A stretch of DNA of 23,688 bases, from the NCBI GenBank assembly GCA_045649145.1, contig JAZRPK010000014.1, positions 1 to 23,688 on the forward strand, given 5' to 3'. The notes under the pieces are model-generated. The model saw only the letters and a list, made by a program, of their open reading frames with translations. It made no database searches and was not told the origin of the DNA. This document shows, one piece after another, positions 7,848-15,341 of the stretch. This DNA is from HGM11525 sp045649145 (GTDB lineage: Bacteria > Bacillota > Clostridia > UBA1381). Positions within the stretch are counted from its first letter, which is position 1. Each line of letters opens with the position of its first letter. A program made the translations under genes and the position numbers.

Positions 7848-8747
7848 ATGGAATGGTTTTTGCTGATACTGTTTGCGATTGCACTTATTATTGTGGTTTC
7901 AAACGTAAAGATAGTACCGCAGGCGCACGCATATATTATTGAGCGTTTTGGCGGCTATAACACAACGTGGAATGTTGGTCTTCATATCAAAATTCCCTTT
8001 GTCGATAAAATTGCAAAGAGAGTTAATCTTAAAGAGCGTGTTGTAGATTTTCCGCCGCAGCCTGTTATTACCAAGGATAATGTTACTATGCAGATTGATA
8101 CGGTTGTGTATTTCCAGATAACCGACCCGAAGCTTTTTGCCTACGGTGTTGAGCAGCCGATGATGGCTATTGAAAATCTGACCGCCACAACGCTAAGAAA
8201 CATTATCGGTGATTTGGAGCTTGACGAAACTCTTACTTCAAGGGATACCGTTAATACAAAAATGCGTGCTATACTTGACGAGGCAACAGACCCGTGGGGA
8301 ATAAAGATAAACCGTGTCGAGCTTAAAAACATTATTCCGCCTAAAGAAATCCAGAATGCGATGGAAAAGCAGATGAAGGCAGAGCGTGAACGCCGTGAGT
8401 CAATCCTTCGTGCAGAGGGTGAGAAAAAGTCTGCAATTCTGCTTGCAGAGGGTGAAAAGGAATCGGCAATCCTTCGTGCAGAGGCGGTTAAGGAAACGGC
8501 AATCAGAGAAGCAGAAGGTGAAGCGCAGGCAATTCTGGCTGTGCAGACCGCAATTGCAGAGGGTATCCGCAAGATTAACGAGGCAAATCCGTCTGATGCG
8601 TATGTGGCTATAAAGGCACTTGAAAGCTTCGAAAAGGTCGCAGACGGCAAGGCTACAAAGATAATCATTCCGTCAAAAATTCAGGAGCTGGCAGGCTTTG
8701 CAACATCGGTAAAAGAGCTTGTAACAGACATAAAGGAACAGAAATAG
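7848..8747 (+). CDS. SPFH/band 7 family protein (QmcA/paraslipin type)
   Basis: This is a membrane-anchored scaffold of the stomatin/prohibitin superfamily that forms large rings and organises membrane domains or controls proteases. The 299-residue protein has one N-terminal membrane segment (2-20), then the band 7 domain (about 21-180) with VPQAHAYIIERFGGY, GLHIKIPFVDK, VDFPPQPVITKDNV and LRNIIGDLELDETL. A coiled-coil region made of four 11-residue repeats follows (184-227), and then a C-terminal helix region. It resembles QmcA/paraslipin more than flotillin. An AAGGAGG overlapping the nfeD stop serves ATG 7848, so it is co-expressed with nfeD. The bidirectional terminator follows directly. 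Confidence 0.93.
   Translation: MEWFLLILFAIALIIVVSNVKIVPQAHAYIIERFGGYNTTWNVGLHIKIPFVDKIAKRVNLKERVVDFPPQPVITKDNVTMQIDTVVYFQITDPKLFAYGVEQPMMAIENLTATTLRNIIGDLELDETLTSRDTVNTKMRAILDEATDPWGIKINRVELKNIIPPKEIQNAMEKQMKAERERRESILRAEGEKKSAILLAEGEKESAILRAEAVKETAIREAEGEAQAILAVQTAIAEGIRKINEANPSDAYVAIKALESFEKVADGKATKIIIPSKIQELAGFATSVKELVTDIKEQK
8397..8528 (+). repeat. four degenerate 33-bp units coding hendecad repeats
   Basis: Inside the SPFH gene, four consecutive 33-bp units encode 11-residue repeats of the form S-A-I-L-x-A-E-G-E-K-E (residues 184-227). An 11-residue period usually means a right-handed coiled coil. The units are diverged at DNA level, so this is old protein-level repetition rather than a recent slippage array. 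Confidence 0.8.
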
Positions 8748-8753
8748 CAAACA

Positions 8754-8782
8754 AAAAAGGCTGTCAATGTGACAGCCTTTTT
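8754..8782. terminator. bidirectional intrinsic terminator
   Basis: A 13-bp stem (AAAAAGGCTGTCA with TGACAGCCTTTTT, loop ATG) has an A-run on one side and a T-run on the other. It sits between the convergent SPFH and secG genes and can serve both. Confidence 0.92.
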
Positions 8783-8784
8783 AA

Positions 8785-9027
8785 TTACATCTGAGTGAAT
8801 ACAAGAACCATTGTTGTAACAAGGAACAAAATAGCGAGTGTAGCTGTAAGCTTTGAAAGCATTGACGCCTTTGTTCTGCCTGTATTCTTGCTGAAGAATG
8901 AATCACCTGTGTCGGGCGATGCACCTGCAATACCTTTCATACCGGGCTCTTTACCCTCTTGAAGCAGTACCATAACGATAAGCAATACTGCAACAACAAT
9001 ATGCAATACGGTAAATAATGTAGACAT
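8785..9027 (-). CDS. secG: preprotein translocase subunit SecG
   Basis: SecG is the small third subunit of the SecYEG protein-export channel in the cytoplasmic membrane. The 80-residue product has two hydrophobic helices (about 4-21 and 56-77). They are joined by the conserved loop LLQEGKEPGMKGIAG and a Gly/Ser-rich stretch ending FFSKNTGRTKASMLSKLT, the usual SecG pattern. The start (codon 9025-9027) has an AGGAGGAAAAGAT in front. It has its own promoter (9068-9095, minus strand) and shares the terminator at 8754-8782. Its frequent partners rnr and smpB are not next to it here. Confidence 0.95.
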   Translation of the reverse strand: MSTLFTVLHIVVAVLLIVMVLLQEGKEPGMKGIAGASPDTGDSFFSKNTGRTKASMLSKLTATLAILFLVTTMVLVFTQM

Positions 9028-9067
9028 ATCTTTTCCTCCTATACATATTCATTAGAATAACATATCT

Positions 9068-9095
9068 ATTATATCACATTTTTTTCATTTGGCAA
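9068..9095 (-). promoter_or_regulatory. promoter for secG
   Basis: Read on the minus strand, TTGCCA (9090-9095), a 16-nt spacer and TATAAT (9068-9073) sit upstream of secG. I see no clear terminator between argJ and this promoter, so some read-through from argJ is possible. Confidence 0.7.
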
Positions 9096-9127
9096 GTAAT
9101 TTTTGCAAATTTTCACAATTTAATAAA

Positions 9128-10366
9128 TTAAGAACGATAATCACCGTTTATTTTAACGTAATCATACGTCAGGTCACAGCCCCATGCCTTAGCCGAAATG
9201 TCACCCTGATTAAGATTTATGTTAATAAAAATCTCATCTGCACCGAGCACTGTCTTTGCCAAATCCTCCGAGAAAGGAATACCTGCACCGTTTCTGCAAA
9301 CAGGCACAACGCCGTTTGCTGATGCGATATCAACATCCACCTTTGTTATGTCAAACTCTGCCTCGGCATAGCCTACAGCGCACAAAATTCTGCCCCAGTT
9401 AGCGTCCTCGCCAAAGATTGCGCATTTAAGAAGCGGAGAGCGGATTACGCTTTTTGCAACGATAATTGCGGTATCAAGGTCGGGTGAGCCTGATGTTGTG
9501 CACTCAATTAACTTGGTCGCACCCTCGCCGTCCTTTGCCAGCATCTTTGTAAGCTCGCTCATTACGATAAATAATGCTTGTTTGAATGTTTCGTAATCGG
9601 GAGTTCCGGTATTCACTTCAGCATTTCCTGTCTCGGCATTTGCCAGCACGCAGACCATATCATTAGTTGATGTGTCGCCGTCAACCGACAGACAGTTGTA
9701 GGTGATTTTGGTTATATCCGAAAGAGCGGTTTTAATTGCATTATTGGAAATATTAGCGTCGGTGGTGATAAAGTTAAGGGTTGTAGCCATATTCGGATGA
9801 ATCATACCGCTGCCCTTTGCCATACCGCCCAGACGGCAGGTTTTTCCGCCTAATAAAAATTCTACAGCGACTTCTTTTTTGACTGTGTCAGTGGTCATAA
9901 TAGCTGTTGCTGCCTTAAGGTTGCCGTCATATGTAAGACCGCTAATAAGAGCGCCGATATGCTTTTCAATCGGCTCAATCGGCAAAATCTGACCGATAAC
10001 GCCCGTTGATGCGACTATCACATCTTCGGTGTTGATGCCCAGCTCTGTTGCCGCTAAAGAGCACATCTTCTCGGCTTTTTCCTCGCCGTCGGCGTTACAG
10101 GTGTTGGCATTTTTTGAGTTTGCAATAACTGCACGGCACTTTCCGCCTGTAATATCAAGATGCTTTTTTGTAACCGTAATCGGTGCGCCCTTAACCTTGT
10201 TGGTGGTATAAACCGCGGCGGTATTACATATACTGTCCGATACAATTATACATAAATCATTTTTATCTTTGTTGGGGTTAAGACCGCAATTTAAGCCGTT
10301 TGCACGGAAACCCTTGGCGGCACATACACCGCCATCGATATATTTGTAGCCTTCGTAAGTTTTCAT
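9128..10366 (-). CDS. argJ: bifunctional glutamate N-acetyltransferase/ornithine acetyltransferase
   Basis: ArgJ moves the acetyl group from N-acetylornithine back to glutamate (the cyclic arginine pathway); bifunctional forms can also use acetyl-CoA. The 412-residue precursor cuts itself before the catalytic Thr into alpha and beta chains. The cleavage motif HPNMAT is intact, with A194/T195 as the scissile pair. Also present are SKNANTCNADG (84-94), the STGVIG oxyanion region (120-125) and the C-terminal segment with GEDANWGRILCAVGYA. The start codon (10364-10366) has AAAGGGACGG in front. It follows cca with a 3-nt gap and is presumably co-transcribed, an unusual place because argJ normally sits with argC, argB and argD; none of these is in the window. 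Whether it is mono- or bifunctional cannot be decided by eye. Confidence 0.95.
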   Translation of the reverse strand: MKTYEGYKYIDGGVCAAKGFRANGLNCGLNPNKDKNDLCIIVSDSICNTAAVYTTNKVKGAPITVTKKHLDITGGKCRAVIANSKNANTCNADGEEKAEKMCSLAATELGINTEDVIVASTGVIGQILPIEPIEKHIGALISGLTYDGNLKAATAIMTTDTVKKEVAVEFLLGGKTCRLGGMAKGSGMIHPNMATTLNFITTDANISNNAIKTALSDITKITYNCLSVDGDTSTNDMVCVLANAETGNAEVNTGTPDYETFKQALFIVMSELTKMLAKDGEGATKLIECTTSGSPDLDTAIIVAKSVIRSPLLKCAIFGEDANWGRILCAVGYAEAEFDITKVDVDIASANGVVPVCRNGAGIPFSEDLAKTVLGADEIFININLNQGDISAKAWGCDLTYDYVKINGDYRS

Positions 10367-10369
10367 TCT

Positions 10370-11710
10370 TTACCGTCCCTTTCGTTTTATCTCTTTTGCT
10401 CTTTTCAAAAGATGTTCTCTTGTATTAAGCTCGGGGCTTATCATAACTTCGCCGAGCAATGTTTTTAACGTATCGCCTATTTCACGCCCCGCCTTAAAGC
10501 CGAGCTTTATCAAATCTCTGCCGTTTACAACCAAATCGGAGAGCATATACGGCTGCCCCTCGGCAACAATCTTTTCGTAGATGGTGCGTACCTCTTCAAT
10601 CCTTTGCAGTTTCTCGGCGAAGTATTTCTCGCTTTTTGCACGGTTGTCTGCTATCTGCAGGCTCAAAAGCTTGACAAACAGCTTATCCCCGACCTTTGCA
10701 AGCATACGCTTGACCGCAGGCGGTGTAGGCTCAATTCTGACATCGTGGTTTTCTATAAGAGAGAGGATATCCTTTGTGCTGTCATTGTCCACCTTAAGCC
10801 GCCTTAGAACATTTGCTGCAAGAGATGCGCTCTCCTTGTGATGTCCGTAAAAATGTATAATGCCGTTTGAATCGGTGCTCATACAGGCGGGTTTGCCTAT
10901 ATCGTGCAGGAGTGCCGCCCACCTTAAGCACAAATCCTTTTCTGTTTCGGCGGTTGCACGGATAATATGATTGCCCACGTCATAGATGTGATACTTGTTT
11001 TTCTGAGGTGTGTCAAAGCAGATATCAAGCTCGGGCAGGATATAGTGCATCAGCCCCAGCTCGCGTAGCTTGGCTACATATGCAGGGTTATCCGAAAGAA
11101 GTATCTTGTTAAGCTCGCCGAGTATCCGCTCAGCACTCACTCTGCGGATAAGTGCGGCGCATTTTTTGATTGCGGCGGCGGTTTTTTGCTCTATCTCAAA
11201 GCCTAAAGCTGCGGCAAACCGAACAGCTCTAAGCATCCTTAAAGCATCTTCCGAAAAACGCTCCTCAGGGTTGCCGACCGTTCGTATCAGCTTTGCAGTA
11301 ATATCCTCTCTGCCGCCGTAATAGTCCAGTACCCCCGAAGCCGGCTTATAGCACATTGCATTTATAGTAAAATCACGGCGCCGTAGGTCCTCTTTTATAT
11401 CCGAAACAAACTCGATACTGTCGGGATGCCTGGAATCGGAATAACCTGATTCGGTGCGATAGGTGGTAACCTCGTAGCCGACTCCGCCTTCTACAACTGT
11501 TACCGTGCCGTGTGATATGCCTGTGTCGATAGTGCGCTTAAACACACGTTTTATCTCGGCTGGCTTTGCCGAGGTGGTTATATCGTAATCGTGCGGAGTT
11601 TTGCCCATAACCAGATCACGTACCGCACCGCCGACAACATATGCGTCAAAGCCTGACTGGTGCAATTTTTCAATTATTCCTTTTGCACCATCGCTTATGG
11701 TTAAGGTCAT
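10370..11710 (-). CDS. cca: CCA tRNA nucleotidyltransferase with HD domain
   Basis: This enzyme adds or repairs the 3' CCA of tRNAs. The 446-residue class II nucleotidyltransferase has GGAVRD (27-32), the catalytic Asp pair in DYD (D41, D43) and RRDFTINAM (111-119). The ERFSEDALRMLRAVRFA segment follows, and then an HD phosphohydrolase domain (LLHDIGKP, H269/D270) after about residue 230. I chose ATG at 11708-11710 over an upstream TTG because GGAGG lies 9 nt before it. Closely related poly(A) polymerases cannot be fully excluded by motif. The HD domain suggests a CCA enzyme with added 2',3'-cyclic phosphatase or phosphodiesterase activity. It heads the cca-argJ unit and has its own promoter. 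Confidence 0.92.
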   Translation of the reverse strand: MTLTISDGAKGIIEKLHQSGFDAYVVGGAVRDLVMGKTPHDYDITTSAKPAEIKRVFKRTIDTGISHGTVTVVEGGVGYEVTTYRTESGYSDSRHPDSIEFVSDIKEDLRRRDFTINAMCYKPASGVLDYYGGREDITAKLIRTVGNPEERFSEDALRMLRAVRFAAALGFEIEQKTAAAIKKCAALIRRVSAERILGELNKILLSDNPAYVAKLRELGLMHYILPELDICFDTPQKNKYHIYDVGNHIIRATAETEKDLCLRWAALLHDIGKPACMSTDSNGIIHFYGHHKESASLAANVLRRLKVDNDSTKDILSLIENHDVRIEPTPPAVKRMLAKVGDKLFVKLLSLQIADNRAKSEKYFAEKLQRIEEVRTIYEKIVAEGQPYMLSDLVVNGRDLIKLGFKAGREIGDTLKTLLGEVMISPELNTREHLLKRAKEIKRKGR

Positions 11711-11751
11711 ATCGCTCCGCCTCCTTTTTAACAAACATTATTCCACCATAC

Positions 11752-11780
11752 AGAATACCACATTGTACACCTTTTGTCAA
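11752..11780 (-). promoter_or_regulatory. promoter for cca-argJ
   Basis: On the minus strand, a perfect TTGACA (11775-11780), 17-nt spacer and TATTCT (11752-11757) give a leader of about 35 nt before the cca start. Confidence 0.8.
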
Positions 11781-11788
11781 TTATGCCG

Positions 11789-11819
11789 ATAGGGAGTGGC
11801 AAAAATATTTTGTCCCTAT
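11789..11819. repeat. imperfect inverted repeat between divergent promoters
   Basis: ATAGGGA (11789-11795) and TCCCTAT (11813-11819) form the outer arms, and CAAAA/TTTTG the inner arms, with a 4-nt bulge (GTGG). The element lies exactly between the two divergent -35 boxes (cca and the stalk-domain gene). It could be an operator or only a hairpin. Confidence 0.5.
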
Positions 11820-11833
11820 TTGTGAGAGGGTGG

Positions 11834-11862
11834 TTTACAAGGGGGGAAAAGAGTGATATAAT
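11834..11862 (+). promoter_or_regulatory. promoter for the secreted stalk-domain gene
   Basis: TTTACA (11834-11839), a 17-nt spacer and TATAAT (11857-11862) form a near-consensus sigma-A promoter. The predicted start is about 35 nt before the ATG. Confidence 0.85.
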
Positions 11863-11903
11863 AAGAATACTGTAAAATACTACTAAAAAAGGGGAAATGA
11901 ACA

Positions 11904-12848
11904 ATGAAGAAAACTTTAGCAGTTGTTATGGCGGTAGTTATGATGCTGGCTCTGATGCCTGCGTCATATGCGTATGAAACATTGGAGATTGATGCTTACG
12001 AAGAGGGTGTACCTCAGCTTAAGATTTCGAATGTTATAGGTAAGGACGAGTTTACCAGCCGTCCCGATATGTACGGATACGAAAAGAACGGATATCTTTG
12101 CCAGGCACCTGTAACTGTAGAGCTTGGTGACGAGTTGTTCTTGTTTGAAGGCAGACAGTGTATTCCTGTGGGCGACATTCTCTATGCGAGCAAGTATCTG
12201 CTCCCTATTGAAGGATTTGTACATATGTGGGACTACAACGAAGAAACAGGCGAATCGACACAGTATGACGTGCCGTATACCGAAGATTTGGCATATGAGG
12301 AACACGGGGACTTTGTGAAAGGTTCTAAGATAACAATAACAAAGCCCGGTATCTACTGGGTTTGTGCCCGTTATGGTGCAATAGCAGGGGAAGCAAGCGT
12401 ATTCCTCAACGTAAAGGGTGAGGCACAGGCTACTGCGTCAAAGGTGTATGTAGACGGCAAAGAAACATCCTTCGAGGCGTATAACATAGCAGACAACAAC
12501 TATTTCAAAATCCGTGATGTTGCAATGGCTATAAACGGCAGCGAGAAGCAGTACAACGTAACTTGGGACAACGAAAAGAAGGCAATAAATCTTCTTAAGA
12601 ACACCCCGTATACTGTAGCAGGCGGCGAGTTTTCAAAGGGCGGAGCGAAAGTGATGCCTGCACAGGCAACAACATCTCACACACTCTTAGACGGCGAGCT
12701 TTTCGGCTTTACCTCATATACAATAGGCGACAGCAACTATTATATGTTACGTGACCTTGGCGAAGTATTTGACTTTGCGGTAGAATGGGACGCTGCAACA
12801 AACAGCATTCACATCGATACAACCAAGTCCTACGTTATGCCCGAATAA
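11904..12848 (+). CDS. secreted protein with C-terminal copper-amine-oxidase-like (stalk) domain
   Basis: This 314-residue protein has a Sec signal peptide (positive start, hydrophobic run, cleavage probably near PASYA at 19-23). The middle part (about 30-170) is one I do not recognise; it ends in a beta-rich segment that looks immunoglobulin-like (KITITKPGIYWVCARYG). The C-terminal 130 residues resemble the 'copper amine oxidase N-terminal-like' or stalk domain common in secreted Clostridia proteins. It contains two related halves, one with NNYFKIRDVAMAI and WDNEKKAINL, the other with SNYYMLRDLGEVF and WDAATNSIHI. No enzyme active site or SLH repeat is seen. The start ATG 11904 follows AAAGGGGAAATG. 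It is a singleton with a strong promoter and its own terminator, so it may be abundant outside the cell. Confidence 0.85.
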   Translation: MKKTLAVVMAVVMMLALMPASYAYETLEIDAYEEGVPQLKISNVIGKDEFTSRPDMYGYEKNGYLCQAPVTVELGDELFLFEGRQCIPVGDILYASKYLLPIEGFVHMWDYNEETGESTQYDVPYTEDLAYEEHGDFVKGSKITITKPGIYWVCARYGAIAGEASVFLNVKGEAQATASKVYVDGKETSFEAYNIADNNYFKIRDVAMAINGSEKQYNVTWDNEKKAINLLKNTPYTVAGGEFSKGGAKVMPAQATTSHTLLDGELFGFTSYTIGDSNYYMLRDLGEVFDFAVEWDAATNSIHIDTTKSYVMPE

Positions 12849-12863
12849 ACAAAACGATTAAGA

Positions 12864-12891
12864 GCAGACGGTTTTTGCCGTCTGCTTTTTT
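12864..12891 (+). terminator. intrinsic terminator after the stalk-domain gene
   Basis: An 8-bp GC-rich stem, GCAGACGG/CCGTCTGC with loop TTTTTG, is followed by TTTTTT. Confidence 0.92.
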
Positions 12892-12905
12892 GTGTAATAT
12901 GGATA

Positions 12906-12934
12906 TTGCATAATGTCTAAAAAGGTAGTATAAT
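12906..12934 (+). promoter_or_regulatory. promoter for the MATE exporter gene
   Basis: TTGCAT (12906-12911), a 17-nt spacer and TATAAT (12929-12934). An AGGAAGGGAATG precedes the start codon at 12971. Confidence 0.8.
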
Positions 12935-12970
12935 AGGACTGTTGTGTTTATTTAGGAAGGGAATGAAAAT

Positions 12971-14323
12971 ATGCAGACAGAAAACAAAATGGGCGTAATG
13001 AATGTAAACCGCCTTCTTATAACTATGGCATTGCCGATGATGATGTCGATGCTGATACAGTCGCTTTATAATATTGTAGACTCTGTGTTCGTGGCACAGT
13101 ACAGCAAGGACGCACTAACAGCGGTATCGCTGTGTTTTCCTGTACAATCGCTGATGATATCAATTGCTACAGGTACGGGTGTAGGTATCAACTCTCTGCT
13201 TTCGAGAAGATTGGGCGAGAGAAAGTTTGATGAAGCAAACAAAGCGGCAGTAAACGGCGTATTCCTCGGAGTGCTGTCGTCGATTGCCGTTGCGATAATA
13301 GGAATACTTTTATCCGATAAATTCTTTAGGTATTTTACAAAGACACAGAACACAATAGAAATGGGACGTCAGTATATGCTTATATGTACTGTCTTCTCGG
13401 TTGGCGTGTTTATGCAGATTGTGGCGGAAAGACTCTTGCAGGCAACGGGAAAAACACATCTTAGTATGATTTCTCAGATGGCGGGTGCGGTTGTTAATAT
13501 TATACTTGACCCGATTATGATTTTCGGCTATCTTGGCTGTCCCAAACTTGGTATTGCAGGCGCTGCGATTGCAACGGTAATAGGCCAGTGCTTTGCTGCT
13601 GTACTTGCTTTTTATCTCAATTTCCGTTATAACCATGAAATTAAAATAGTGCTTAAAGGCTTCCGCCCTGACAAAGAGATTATAAAGGATGTATACAGGG
13701 TAGGTGTCCCCGCAATCGTGATGCAGTCGATTACCAGTATTATGACCGTCGGTATGAATAAAATTCTTGCAGACGATGTCGCTATCCAGATTTTCGGTGT
13801 GTACTTTAAGATAAATAGCTTCATATTTATGCCTGTATTCGGACTTTCCAACGCTCTTATCCCGATTTTCTCATACAATTATGGCGCAGGGAAGAAAAAG
13901 CGTATTTATGACACTATGAGTCTCGGAATGAAGATATCCGTTTCAATGATGGCGGTGGGAACAGCTCTTATTATGATATTCCCCGAATTCTTCTTAAGCC
14001 TGTTTGACGCTGATGAGGCGATGTATGTGATGGGCGTGCCTGCACTTAGAATAATTCCGATAGGCTTTTGCTTTGCGGGTTTTTGTATCGTTATAATCTC
14101 ACTTTTACAGGCAATAAATGCCGCAATGATGAGTATGATAATATCCATAGCACGTCAGCTGGTAGTAATACTTCCGTGTGCATTTGTGTTAAAAACCTTT
14201 TTCGGGTTTCCTGCAGTATGGGCAGCTATGCCGATTGCAGAAATTGTCGGAACGATACTGTGTATTATTTTCTATAGGACTATCTGTCGCCCAAAAATAG
14301 ACAAACTGTCCGCTTTGGACTAA
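12971..14323 (+). CDS. MATE family multidrug/cation antiporter
   Basis: MATE transporters export cationic drugs or metabolites in exchange for Na+ or H+. The 450-residue product has the expected length and about 12 hydrophobic helices in two six-helix halves. The N-terminal signature is typical: LLITMALPMMMSMLIQSLYN, then VDSVFVAQYSKDALTAV, GTGVGINSLLSRRLGE and, in the second half, SNALIPIFSYNYGAGKKKRI. These match the bacterial DinF/NorM branch (MepA-like). It stands alone under its own promoter with no regulator gene beside it, so the substrate is not indicated. The 3' flank holds no strong terminator; only a weak 8-bp repeat (14325-14332 with 14377-14384) is seen. Confidence 0.93.
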   Translation: MQTENKMGVMNVNRLLITMALPMMMSMLIQSLYNIVDSVFVAQYSKDALTAVSLCFPVQSLMISIATGTGVGINSLLSRRLGERKFDEANKAAVNGVFLGVLSSIAVAIIGILLSDKFFRYFTKTQNTIEMGRQYMLICTVFSVGVFMQIVAERLLQATGKTHLSMISQMAGAVVNIILDPIMIFGYLGCPKLGIAGAAIATVIGQCFAAVLAFYLNFRYNHEIKIVLKGFRPDKEIIKDVYRVGVPAIVMQSITSIMTVGMNKILADDVAIQIFGVYFKINSFIFMPVFGLSNALIPIFSYNYGAGKKKRIYDTMSLGMKISVSMMAVGTALIMIFPEFFLSLFDADEAMYVMGVPALRIIPIGFCFAGFCIVIISLLQAINAAMMSMIISIARQLVVILPCAFVLKTFFGFPAVWAAMPIAEIVGTILCIIFYRTICRPKIDKLSALD

Positions 14324-14386
14324 CCACAATATGTAGATATAAGCGGCTTTTTGACGAAAATCTGTAAAATTAGAATATATTGTGTC

Positions 14387-14462
14387 AAAAAAAGATTTTT
14401 TTCAAAAAAAGTACAATATTTATTAAAAAAGGCTTGCATTATGTAATAGGCTGTGATATAAT
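14387..14462 (+). promoter_or_regulatory. A-tract-rich promoter of a small RNA
   Basis: TTGCAT (14434-14439), a 17-nt spacer and a perfect TATAAT (14457-14462) are preceded by A/T tracts at 14387-14393, 14396-14402, 14404-14410 and 14425-14430. Such tracts act as UP elements or bend DNA upstream of strong promoters such as those of rRNA and stable RNAs. No gene follows it on this strand. Confidence 0.75.
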
Positions 14463-14468
14463 ATGTTG

Positions 14469-14546
14469 CGTAGGGAATTACTTCCACCCTCAGATCCTAT
14501 ACATATCAAGCCTAAAAGCATCGGTCCACGGTGCTTTTTAGTTTTT
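14469..14546 (+). ncRNA. putative small RNA of about 78 nt, unrecognised
   Basis: The promoter at 14434-14462 predicts a start near 14469; an intrinsic terminator ends at about 14546. No ORF with a ribosome binding site fits between them. The 5' half can fold in alternative small hairpins (GGAA/TTCC; AGGG/CCCT; TAGG/CCTA) and carries an exposed pyrimidine stretch, CTTCCACCCTC (14481-14491). Such a C-rich stretch could pair with Shine-Dalgarno sequences, as the C-rich sRNAs of Gram-positives do. It matches no riboswitch or RNA family I can recall. Size and ends are inferred, not measured. Confidence 0.6.
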
Positions 14547-14547
14547 A
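14514..14547 (+). terminator. intrinsic terminator of the small RNA
   Basis: A 10-bp stem, AAAAGCATCG/CGGTGCTTTT with loop GTCCA, is followed by TAGTTTTTA. Outer CTA/TAG bases can extend the stem with one extra T. Confidence 0.8.
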
Positions 14548-14548
14548 T

Positions 14549-14582
14549 AAAAAAGAGGACTGCAGTTTATTACTGCAGTCCT
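14549..14582 (-). terminator. intrinsic terminator after birA
   Basis: The perfect 10-bp stem AGGACTGCAG/CTGCAGTCCT with a 7-nt loop, read on the minus strand, is followed by six U residues (14549-14554). It lies 12 bp past the birA stop and faces the small RNA terminator, so the two units are separated in both directions. Confidence 0.88.
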
Positions 14583-14593
14583 TGTTGATTTTT

Positions 14594-15331
14594 TTAAGTA
14601 AAATTTTTGCTCTTAAGCGTTATTTCGCCCGAGGATAATACGTCTGTAACGCCGTCTTGCTCCACTATCAGATTTCCGTACTCGTTGATGTCTTTGGCAA
14701 CGGCGGTTTTTTCCTCGCCGTCTTTTGTATACCGAATGGATTGACCGAGTATAAAAAGGTGGCTTTTATATTCGGCTGTAATATCCTCCGGCGGCATCTT
14801 TATAACCGTCATCAGCTCTGCTACAAGCTCGGCAACTACGGCGTTTCTGTCGCAGCTGACCGATAAAGAGCCGGCAATGTCCGAAATTTCGTCGGGGAAG
14901 ACGGCGGTTGTAAGGTTTATGCCTATTCCGATTATCACTTTGTCCTCTGTTTTCTCGCAAAGTATTCCCGAAACCTTTTTCCCGTATGCAAATATGTCAT
15001 TAACCCACTTTATACCGACATTCTTTCCGCTTAATCTCCCGATAACACGTGCCGCTGCAACTGCAGCCGCTATCGTTACATATTCGGGCGAGGCGGGGTC
15101 AGCTATTACAAGGGTCATATAAATTCCGCTGCCTGCGGGTGAATAAAAGCTTTTGCCCAGTCTGCCTCTGCCGAGAGTCTGAGAGTTGGCTACTATAAGT
15201 GCAGGAGCTGATGTAACAGTACGCTTTGCGTAGCTGTTGGTGGAATCAATGCTGTCAAACACGGTTATGCCGATATCTTTAAGCTGTGTCGGCAGATGTA
15301 AGCGTATTGCTTGCTCATTAAGATTATCCAT
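14594..15331 (-). CDS. birA: biotin-[acetyl-CoA-carboxylase] ligase, no DNA-binding domain
   Basis: BirA makes biotinyl-AMP and attaches biotin to the carrier Lys of carboxylases. The 245-residue product has the catalytic domain with FDSIDSTNSYAK, GRGRLG (54-59), SGIYMTL, KWVNDIF (108-114; usually KWPND) and KKVSGILCE (118-126). A C-terminal SH3-like domain follows. The N-terminal winged-helix present in repressor-type BirA is absent, so it should be an enzyme only. The frame is open further upstream (to 15442), but that overlaps the preceding gene. ATG at 15329-15331 has a TGAGG 8 nt before it and begins just ahead of the catalytic domain. It lies 10 nt after the preceding membrane protein gene, as the last gene of an apparent metY-membrane protein-birA operon. 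Confidence 0.92.
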   Translation of the reverse strand: MDNLNEQAIRLHLPTQLKDIGITVFDSIDSTNSYAKRTVTSAPALIVANSQTLGRGRLGKSFYSPAGSGIYMTLVIADPASPEYVTIAAAVAAARVIGRLSGKNVGIKWVNDIFAYGKKVSGILCEKTEDKVIIGIGINLTTAVFPDEISDIAGSLSVSCDRNAVVAELVAELMTVIKMPPEDITAEYKSHLFILGQSIRYTKDGEEKTAVAKDINEYGNLIVEQDGVTDVLSSGEITLKSKNFT

Positions 15332-15341
15332 CGTATGTGCC

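Noticed and set aside
14325..14384. CACAATAT/ATATTGTG repeat after the MATE gene
   Set aside because: Only 8 bp, AT-rich, with a 44-nt loop, and an A-run rather than a T-run follows; could be chance.
14463..14586. Open frame starting with ATG in the small RNA region
   Set aside because: The ATG overlaps the -10 box, so it would not be in the transcript; there is no ribosome binding site and the frame runs through both terminators.
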